A stretch of DNA of 64,000 nucleotides. Origin: Polyangium sp. 6x1. Lineage in GTDB: Bacteria; Myxococcota_A; Polyangia; Polyangiales; Polyangiaceae. The notes beneath the pieces are model-generated. The model saw only the letters and a program-made list of their open reading frames with translations, was not told where the DNA came from and ran no database searches. The position numbers were made by a program, and so were the translations under genes. Location: contig NZ_JARZHH010000008.1 in the NCBI RefSeq assembly GCF_029946515.1, positions 62,001 through 126,000 of the forward strand, written 5' to 3'. The first letter of the stretch is position 1; every line of letters starts with the position of its first letter. Below are positions 44,145 to 52,200 of this stretch, piece after piece.

Positions 44145-45399
44145 ACGACTCGACCGCCTTGTACTCCGCGCGCCGCGGCCCGAGGTGCGCGTCGAGCCAT
44201 TGCCGCGCCCGCCACCGCCCGAGCGCGTCCGCCCATTCGTCGACCACGTTCACGTGCTTACGCACGGTCTCCAGCGCGAACACGAGCGGGAACTGCGCGA
44301 ACGGGTGAAACCTCCAGATCCCCGGCTCCGGCAATCCGAAGGTGCGGAACGACTGCGGCGACAGGAAAAACTTCGTATACCCGAGCTCGAGGTGATATTC
44401 GAGCCTCTTCCAGAACGCCACGGCCGGCGCGTCCCCCTCGCGCGGCGCGTACGATTGCACGTACGAGCGCGCCAGATCCACGCCGTCATTGCCGGCCTTC
44501 CTCGCGCCCTTCGTGAGCGCGGTGAACAGCAGGCGCACGCCGTCCTCGAACGTCGTCGGATACCACCTTGGCTGCACGCCCATCAAATGGCCCACGTACC
44601 GCCAGAAATGCATGAGCGACTCGATCTCGGCGCGGCTCGTGCGATACCCGAGCTTCCTCAGCGCGATCGCGCCCACGCTGCCGGCCATCAGCGTGATCAG
44701 CGCGTCCCCCTGGCTGATCGGCACGCCCCAGGCGTCGAGGTTCCACTCCGGATGACGCAGGAGCTTCTTTCGCACGAACACGTGCATCAACCGGACGCGC
44801 AGCGCCGTCTTCCTCCCCTGCCCGCCCGGCCGCAGGGCCCCCGGCTCCGAGATGTCGATCCAGAACGCGGCGGTCTCCAAAAACCGCCGCTGCGCCGATT
44901 CGCCGGTATACGCGCCCGTGAACGCGAGCGGCTTCGCGACCGACGACTCCTGGTACCCGTCGAGCGTCACCGCGCCCGCGAAGCTGAACATGTGCGTCCC
45001 GTACCGCCGCCAGACCCGCGCGCCGTGCTCGACCTTCTCCCAGTCGAGCCATTCGGGCGGCGTCTCCACCTCGGCGAACAGCGTGCGCAGCGACGTCGGC
45101 GCGTCCTCGATCGACGCCACGCCCGATTCCAGGGCCCGATCCACGAGCGCGCGCCCGGCCCCCTGCCCGCGCGCGAGGTAGACCTCCTCGACGAAGGCCT
45201 CGGCCACGGGATCCGCGTCGTAATAGCAATGCGCGAACGTCCGGACGAGCTCGTCGGGCAGCACGGGATCGAAGCCGACGAGCCTCCCGAGCTGCTTGCG
45301 ACGCTTCTGCGTCCGAGCGTCCTTCATGTTGTCCCAGTACCGGAACTCGGTCGGAACCCGATCCTCGGAACCCGACCTGAAAAACGCTCGCTCGCCCAT
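44134..45399 (-). CDS. DUF2236 / MpaB-rubber-oxygenase-domain protein
   Basis: A 421-residue protein of the DUF2236 family (ER-bound oxygenase MpaB, latex-clearing protein Lcp). Recognisable parts are RYGTHMFSFAGAVTLDGYQ, RLMHVFVRKKLL with the His/Lys region that contacts haem b in Lcp, and the WGVPISQGDALITLMAGSV segment with MHFWRYVGHLMGVQP downstream. Relatives use haem b to oxidise polyisoprene or are uncharacterised. There is no signal peptide, so action on external rubber is unlikely. ATG 45399 follows GGAAGGGG; a TTG at 45465 that overlaps the previous stop is possible but adds poorly conserved residues. It follows the ATPase gene on the same strand. Confidence 0.82.
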   Translation of the reverse strand: MGERAFFRSGSEDRVPTEFRYWDNMKDARTQKRRKQLGRLVGFDPVLPDELVRTFAHCYYDADPVAEAFVEEVYLARGQGAGRALVDRALESGVASIEDAPTSLRTLFAEVETPPEWLDWEKVEHGARVWRRYGTHMFSFAGAVTLDGYQESSVAKPLAFTGAYTGESAQRRFLETAAFWIDISEPGALRPGGQGRKTALRVRLMHVFVRKKLLRHPEWNLDAWGVPISQGDALITLMAGSVGAIALRKLGYRTSRAEIESLMHFWRYVGHLMGVQPRWYPTTFEDGVRLLFTALTKGARKAGNDGVDLARSYVQSYAPREGDAPAVAFWKRLEYHLELGYTKFFLSPQSFRTFGLPEPGIWRFHPFAQFPLVFALETVRKHVNVVDEWADALGRWRARQWLDAHLGPRRAEYKAVESFTR

Positions 45400-45461
45400 C
45401 CTGGCCCCTTCCTGCGCGCGATCGTCCTCGTGATCGAGACCGGCGCGGACCCGAGGATAGC

Positions 45462-46742
45462 TCAATCGTCCCAGGGCCGGGAGGATTCGAGCAGCCGCAT
45501 CATCTCTCCCGAGGAGACGCTCGGGACCGCGCCGCTCTCGCTCTCGCCCTCGGAGACCACGTGCCGCATCCGCGTCGAGCGCATCCCGTCGCGCCCGCGC
45601 ACGAGATCCGCGAACACGATCGCCCTCGGCAGCCCTCGCAGCGCCGCGATGATCGCCGTCGAATGCGTCGAGAGCAGCACCTGCGGCACGGCCGTCGCCT
45701 CCCCGAGCGTCGGCGCCGTCGCCGAGAGCAGGGAATCGACGAGCGCGCGCAGCCTCCCTGGATACACGCCGTTCTCGGGCTCCTCGATCGCCACGATCGC
45801 CCCGCGCCGCGCCGACCGGAGCAGCGTGAAGAGCGCGAGCAGCCGGAGCATTCCGTCCGAGAGCAGCCGCGCCGGCAGGCGCTTCGTATCCATGAAATCG
45901 GCCTCGAGCCGCAGCTCGTCCTCGAAGGCCGTCACCTCGAAGCCACGAAACCCGGGCAGCAGCGTCTCCATGTCCTTTCGAATCACGGTGCGCGCCTCGG
46001 GACCGAGCGCGGCGAGCACGGTCGGCAGGTTCGATCCGTCCTCCGTCAGCGACGTCCCGGCCGCCCGATCGCTCGGTTGCGTGAGCCGATGCGGCTCGAG
46101 GTGCAGCAGCCGGAAGGCGCGCAGCTCACGGCTCGTCGCCTCCACGAGCGGCGTCACGAGCGCATACGGCAGCGAAAGCAGGCTTCGATCCCGCCCGATA
46201 TCCACCGATAACGACGGCCCGCCGTCGCCCGGCTCGATCTTCACGATCCGCTCCGGCCCCGGGGCGCCTTCGAGCTCGACGCGCATCTCCGGCATCCCGT
46301 ACCGCGCGAGTGGCCCCCAATGCGGATGATGATCGATCCACGCGTCCGCGCCGCGCTTGACCGGCAGGAGCCGCTCGCGCGTGATCACGAGGCCGTCGAG
46401 GCCGCCGCGCTCGAGCGTCCGCTCGATCTCGACCTCGTACCTCACCCGTGACAGCACGAGCTCGTGCCGCGACGACCCCGGCAGGAACAAGAGCTCCACG
46501 GCGAAGCGCATCGAACGCTCCACCCCTTCGGGCGTGCGCGCGAACTGATCCCGAATACGTCCCCGCCCTCCCTTGAACGCGGTGACCAGGTTCGTCTCCG
46601 CCACCTTCGCGAGCAGCGCGAGCGCGTCGAACAGATTCGACTTTCCTGCCCCGTTCGGCCCGACGATCGCGGTGAGCGGCTCGAGATCGAGCGAGAACGC
46701 GCGCAGCGACTTGAATCCGTCGATCTCGATGCGTGTGATCAT
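45462..46742 (-). CDS. AAA ATPase of the RecF/SMC-like (AAA_15/21) type
   Basis: A 426-residue ATPase. Walker A is GPNGAGKSN (about 28-36), close to the N-terminal ITRIEIDGFKSL start typical of RecF-like chromosomal ATPases. The ABC-type signature is LLSDGMLRLL (about 290), Walker B is GAIVAIEEPENGVYPG (about 312-327), and the switch His is in LLSTHSTAII. It lacks a TOPRIM domain, so it is not an OLD nuclease on its own, and no partner nuclease or toxin is adjacent. It precedes the DUF2236 gene on the same strand. Stand-alone members act in DNA repair, in defence, or are unassigned. Confidence 0.87.
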   Translation of the reverse strand: MITRIEIDGFKSLRAFSLDLEPLTAIVGPNGAGKSNLFDALALLAKVAETNLVTAFKGGRGRIRDQFARTPEGVERSMRFAVELLFLPGSSRHELVLSRVRYEVEIERTLERGGLDGLVITRERLLPVKRGADAWIDHHPHWGPLARYGMPEMRVELEGAPGPERIVKIEPGDGGPSLSVDIGRDRSLLSLPYALVTPLVEATSRELRAFRLLHLEPHRLTQPSDRAAGTSLTEDGSNLPTVLAALGPEARTVIRKDMETLLPGFRGFEVTAFEDELRLEADFMDTKRLPARLLSDGMLRLLALFTLLRSARRGAIVAIEEPENGVYPGRLRALVDSLLSATAPTLGEATAVPQVLLSTHSTAIIAALRGLPRAIVFADLVRGRDGMRSTRMRHVVSEGESESGAVPSVSSGEMMRLLESSRPWDD

Positions 46743-46829
46743 CCCGAGGTCCGCGAGAGCCGGCGTCCGGCCCCCCTCCGCGACGCATGCTAAAGCGGCC
46801 TCCCCCGGCCTGTCAAACGTCGTATTGGC

Positions 46830-49265
46830 CTAGCGCACGCTGAAGCTCGTTTTCGCCGTGCGCACCGCGAGCCGCGGATCGGCGGGCCGCACCACGAGCT
46901 CGTGATCCCCCCGCGCCGCGTGATACCGCGCCCGGAACGGCGGGCGTGATCGCCCCACGACCTCGCCATCCACCACGAACTCGACCTCGCTGACGCGCCG
47001 CTCCACCGGCCCGCCCGCGACCGACGCCGAGAGAACGACCGCCTGCGCGTCGCCCTCCTCCCCGTACACGAACACGCTGCCCGCCGCGGGCCCGTCGATT
47101 CGCAGCGCCTGCTCCTCGTGCGTCACGTCGCCACAGCCGGGCACGCTCGACCGTGCGAGCCAGGGCAAACCCAAAGGATCGTGCCCCGGCGCGCCGACCG
47201 GCAGCGCCGCGAGAAACCCCTCGTAGGCCTCCGGCAACACCACGATCGATCGGCTCCCCTGCGAATCGCAGGTGAACGGCGCCTCGCCCTCCCGCGCGCC
47301 CTCCCGCGTGCTCGCGCGCACGTGCCAATCACACGTCTCCTTCGGCGTCCTTCCGCGAATGAAATGCCGCGACGCATGATCCGCGCAGGCCGGCCCGGGG
47401 AGCTTGCCCGTGAGCGGACAAACCTCAGCGGATTCGAGGTGCGCCTCGTCCCAGAGCGGCGCGCGGGAAGGCACGTCCTCCATGGCCCGCCGCATCACGT
47501 CCGCGAAGAGCGGCCCCGCGCCGCTCGCGCCGGTGAGCTTTTGCGTCGGCGCGCCGTCGGCATTGCCGATCCACACCGCGACCGTCCGCTCGTGTGTATA
47601 CCCGACGCACCACGTATCGCGGTGCCCCGAGCTCGTCCCCGTCTTCACGGCCACCGGAAACCCGAGATCGAACGGCCCGCGCCCATGCAATCCCCGCACG
47701 CGCGCCAGCGGATCCGAAAGCGACTCCGTCACGAGCGACGCGACGGCCGCATCCATCACGCGCGAAGGCTCGCCCGCCGCCTCGCCCGCCAGGATCCGAA
47801 CGGGCATTCGCTCCCCGCCGCGCGCGAGCGCCACATACGCGCCCGCGAGCTCGCGCAGCGTCACCTCGCCGGTCCCGAGCGCGAGCGACAAACCATAATG
47901 ACGCGCCTCCCGATCGAGGCTCGTGAACCCGAGGCCCCGCAGCGATTCGAGCAGCCGCCCCTCGCCCACGTCGGCCGCGAGCCGCACCGCGGGCACGTTC
48001 AAGCTTCCGGCGAGCGCCTCGCGGGCGCTGATCGGCCCCTCGAACGTCCCGTCGAAATTGCCTGGTGCGTACGTGCCGCCCTGCTCCGAGAATCGCGTCG
48101 GCACGTCCGGAAGGGCCTCGGCCGCCGAATGCCCGTCCGCGAACGCGAGCGCATAGACGAACGGCTTCAGCGTCGACCCGGGCTGCCGCCGGGCCCGCAC
48201 CATGTCCACCTGCCCCGCGATCGAATCGTCCCAGTACGAACCACTCCCGATCCAGGCGAGCACCTCTCCGTGCTCGTTATCGACCACGATCACCGCCGCG
48301 TTCCTCGCCCCGAGCGACGCGAGCGCCGCGAGGTGCGTGCGCACGAGCCCCTCCGTATCCTCCTGCAAGACGAGATCGAGCGTCGTCTTCGTCGTGCCAT
48401 GCCCGCGCTCGCCGGGCGGCGACACTTCGCGCAGGACCGCGTCCACGAAGTGTGGCGCGTAAAACGGCCGCTCGATCTTCCGCACGCCGATCGGCTCGTC
48501 CACGGCGCGCGCGTGATCGGCCTCGCTCATCACGCCTTCCTCGCGCAGATCGTCGAGCAAGGCCCGCTGCCGCAGGCGCACCCGCTCGGGATGCTCATAA
48601 GAATCGAGGAACGACGGGGCGCGCGGCAACACCGCGAGCCACGCGGCCTGCGCCCAGCTCAGATCCTTCGCCGACCCCCCGAAATACCCGAGCGCCGCCG
48701 CCTCCGGCCCCGTGAGCCCGTGGCCATACCCGAGGCGATTCATGTACGCTTCGAGGATCGTCCGTTTGTCCACGGCCTTTTCGAGGTTCTGCGCCCGCGC
48801 GGCCTCCGTGACCTTGCGTTCGATCGTCCGCGGCGCCGGTTTTCCCTCGGCGTCGAGCAATTTCACGAGCTGCTGCGTGATCGTGCTCGCCCCGGACACG
48901 ATGCGCCCACCTTTCAAATTCTGCCCGATCGCCCGCGCGATCGCCCGGCCGTCGACGCCGTCGTGCTCGAAAAACCGTTTGTCCTCGCTGACGAGCGTCG
49001 CGAGCACGATGCGATCTCCCATTTGATCGAGCGCCACGGGCCTGCCGCGCTGCTCGGCCTCGGAGCCGATCTCGCGGAGCAAGCGCCCCTCGCGATCGAC
49101 GACGCGATGCCCCTCGTGCCAGTGGTCCGCGAGGCGCGCCGAGGGCTCGCCCGCCGCGGCGCGCACGCGCGGAGACGCTGCGACGACGCCGAGGATGACG
49201 CCGGCAACCACGAAAGCGGCAATGCCGAACCGCCGCAGGGCTCTCCTGGAGGGACGACGTTTCAT
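46830..49265 (-). CDS. pbpC: Penicillin-binding protein 1C
   Basis: An 811-residue bifunctional peptidoglycan synthase. A short cytoplasmic tail and membrane helix (about 12-32) precede a glycosyltransferase domain with catalytic Glu in SEDKRFFEHDGVDG (about 96) and GASTITQQLVK. The transpeptidase domain has Ser in PGSTLKPF (about 364), S-x-N in GSLNVPAVR and KTGTSSG (about 541). The C-terminal extension (about 730-811) is the PbpC-specific beta-domain. ATG 49265 overlaps the alpha-2-macroglobulin stop (ATGA). In Proteobacteria pbpC is regularly linked to a lipoprotein alpha-2-macroglobulin, as here, and the pair is thought to repair and protect the envelope after attack. Confidence 0.95.
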   Translation of the reverse strand: MKRRPSRRALRRFGIAAFVVAGVILGVVAASPRVRAAAGEPSARLADHWHEGHRVVDREGRLLREIGSEAEQRGRPVALDQMGDRIVLATLVSEDKRFFEHDGVDGRAIARAIGQNLKGGRIVSGASTITQQLVKLLDAEGKPAPRTIERKVTEAARAQNLEKAVDKRTILEAYMNRLGYGHGLTGPEAAALGYFGGSAKDLSWAQAAWLAVLPRAPSFLDSYEHPERVRLRQRALLDDLREEGVMSEADHARAVDEPIGVRKIERPFYAPHFVDAVLREVSPPGERGHGTTKTTLDLVLQEDTEGLVRTHLAALASLGARNAAVIVVDNEHGEVLAWIGSGSYWDDSIAGQVDMVRARRQPGSTLKPFVYALAFADGHSAAEALPDVPTRFSEQGGTYAPGNFDGTFEGPISAREALAGSLNVPAVRLAADVGEGRLLESLRGLGFTSLDREARHYGLSLALGTGEVTLRELAGAYVALARGGERMPVRILAGEAAGEPSRVMDAAVASLVTESLSDPLARVRGLHGRGPFDLGFPVAVKTGTSSGHRDTWCVGYTHERTVAVWIGNADGAPTQKLTGASGAGPLFADVMRRAMEDVPSRAPLWDEAHLESAEVCPLTGKLPGPACADHASRHFIRGRTPKETCDWHVRASTREGAREGEAPFTCDSQGSRSIVVLPEAYEGFLAALPVGAPGHDPLGLPWLARSSVPGCGDVTHEEQALRIDGPAAGSVFVYGEEGDAQAVVLSASVAGGPVERRVSEVEFVVDGEVVGRSRPPFRARYHAARGDHELVVRPADPRLAVRTAKTSFSVR

Positions 49266-52200
49266 TGGATCGTCACCTGCCCGGCGTCGCTGTACCCCAC
49301 GCCGTCCTGCTCGTACATGAGCTCGCCGGCCGCCGCGGGCAATGCGAACACGCCCGGCGTCGTCGCCCGCACGAGGTACGTCGCGGCCACCGAGTCGCCC
49401 CACACCTTGTCGAAATACACGTTCACCCGGTCGTCACGCATCTCGATGTGGCTCGCCTCGGCCGAGCTCCAGCGGAGCGCAGAGTAAAACGGATGATGCG
49501 AATCGATCCCCGGCGCGCTCGCCACCGTCGCGAGCTCCGGCTGCACCGGCTCGAAGCCCGCCGGCAGACGATCCGTGAGCGCGACGTATCCGCGCCGCTC
49601 GTCGTCCACCTCCGGCAGGCGCGCATACAGGGCCACGCGCAAGAGATCCCCGGCCTTGACCTTCGAGAGATCCACGGCACCACCGCGCGGATCGCTGATC
49701 ACGCGATACACCGACGGACCGTTCTCGCCGCGCGTCGCGGCCGGCGAATCCGCGGCCGCGATCGCCCGCTGCCAGGCCGACGAAATCGCATACCCGACCG
49801 ACCGATCGCCCTCGGCCGAGAGCACGAGCTTCATCTTCTTGCCCCGCACCCGGCTCAACGGAATGGCGAATTCCTTGCTGCCGAAGCCGAGGTCCGCCGT
49901 GGGCGCGAGACTCTCGCCGTCGAGGCTCACGCGCACGGTCACGCCGTCGTCCGTGCTCGCCTCGAGGTGCTGGCTCAGCGCGAGCAGCGAATACGCCGTC
50001 GCCTGCGTCGTGTAATCGTCCATGTCCGCCGCGATCTCGCGCAGGAGCAGCGGCAGGATCGTCGACGAGCGACGCAGGCGCGCGAGCGCGATGGCCGCCT
50101 GCGCCCGCGAGCGCGAGGGCGAGCCATAATAGTAAAAATCGCTCATCCGCTTCGTGTTCGAGAGCTCGCCCCGCTCGTCGAAGCTCCCCTCGATCATGTC
50201 GAGCAGCGTCTTCACGCGATCCTCCTGCTCCGGGAGCGAGCCGAGCGCGAGCGCGAGGCTGCCGAGCCCGAACACGCTCTGATCACCCTTCCGATCGAAG
50301 AGCGCGTCGGCCGCGCTCCGATCGAGTGCGCCCGCGTCGGCTAGGCTCTCGGCGATCGCGGCCGAGACCTCGGGCGCCGTGTCCTTGTCGAGCATTCGAT
50401 CCGCGAGGAAGCCCTGCATGCCTTCGAGCAATCCCGCGGGGGGATTCACGCCGGCCTTCTTCGCCAGGATCACGGCCCGGATCGCGTACGCCGTACCATA
50501 CACGTTCGGCTCGTCGCCGCCCGGCCAGTATGCGAGGCCGCCCGAATCCGTGCGCATGGTGGCGAGCCGCTGAATGCCCGCGGCGATCCGCTTTTGAAGC
50601 TCGCCCTCCGAGAGCCGCGTGACGCCGATGCGCGGCAGAATCGTCCGCGCGGCGATGAGCGGCAGCGTGCTCGACGTCGTCTGCTCCACGCAGCCGTGCG
50701 GATACCCGAGCAGCCATTCGAGCCGCGCGCCGAGCTCGGGCCAGAGGTGCTCGCCCACCTTCACCGTGAGGAACCCGCCGCGCTCGATCACGCCGGCCGG
50801 CACGTCGAGTTGCACCTCTTCATTTCGGACAAACGCCCCGCCGAGCCGCGGGCGCTCGTCGATCCCGGGCTCGTCCACGGCGAGCTTCGCCTCCACCTCG
50901 TCGAGCTTCTTGCCCGCCTCGTCCTCGGCCGAGAACAGGAGCGGCAGCGCGCCTGCGGCGGCCGGTTCGAGCGAGAATCCCACGCGCGCCTTGCCGCCCG
51001 CCGGCACGTTCACCGTCTGCGAGCGTGCCCCGAGACGCACCGTCGCGCCGAGCGCGGCGGCCGTCTCGTTGTGCAGCATCGCCGCTGCCTCGAATCGATC
51101 GCCCACGCGCGCGAACCGCGGCACGACGGGCACGAGCATCACCGGCTTCTTCACGAGGAAGCTCGACTCCGACTTCGCCCCCTTGCCCTCGCGATCGAGC
51201 GCGACCGCCATGATCCGGAACTCCGTGAGGTTATCGGGGAGCTTGAACCGCACCTTCGCCTTGCCCTGCGCGTCCGGGCGCACGTCGGGCTTGAAAAGCG
51301 CGGTCTCCACGAATTTCTTGCGCGCCTCGGTGATCGTCGACAGCGCCGCGCCGCCGCCGTCGCCGGGCACGTGGCTGCGCTCGAAGAGCTCGCCGAGGTC
51401 GCTGCGCGAATCACGCACGCGGAACGACAGGCCCCGCCCGGGCCGCAGCGCAGCGGCGGGATCGATCGGGTGGAAATCCGTCAATCGAAGGACGCCCTCG
51501 TCGACGACGGCGAGCGCGATCTCCGCGTCGCCTTCGGGCTTGCCCCCGTCCGTGACCTCGAGGTCGATCTCGGCCTCGTCCCCGGGCCGATAAAACGGTT
51601 TGTCGCTCCGCGCCGCGACTTCCAGACGCGCGCCCGCCATCGATACGGGCAGCCGCACCGCGCCGATCTTGTAATCGGTGGCCGCGCGGCCCTTCGCGCC
51701 GATCGGCAGGAGCGTCGCCGTCGCGTGCACGTACGGCGCATGCTCGGCCCGCAGCGGCACGTCGATCACCGTCGCGCCCGCCTTGACGCGAATCGCGCGT
51801 TTTTCGAGCAAATCGCCCTGCTCGATCGTGGTCACGAGCGTCGCCTCGGGGAACGGGCTCCGCACGAGGATCTTCGCCGTCTCGCCGGGCGCATATTTCG
51901 ATTTGTCGGCCGATAGATCCAGCGCGTGGGGCCGCTCCGGTGCGGCCGGCAGCGCCTCGCCCTCGCTCCCGTAGGCCCAGAGCCCCATGGCGCCGCCGGG
52001 CCGGCCGTCCACCTCGGCCGTGATCTCGTAGCTGCCCGAGCGGCCGATGTTCACCTTGCATATCACCGGCTGCTTCGCGCTCGTCACCGTGCAACGGCCG
52101 GCCTCGACCCGCTTCGACGTCCAATCCCATTCGAGCGAACCGCCCGCGCCGCGGCGCTTCGCGTATTGCCACTCGATCCGCTCGAGCTTCGCCGCCACGG

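Noticed and set aside
45462-46742. Anti-phage defence system based on the RecF-like ATPase
   Set aside because: No adjacent nuclease, TOPRIM, reverse transcriptase or toxin partner; the neighbour is a DUF2236 protein, so a defence role is unsupported.
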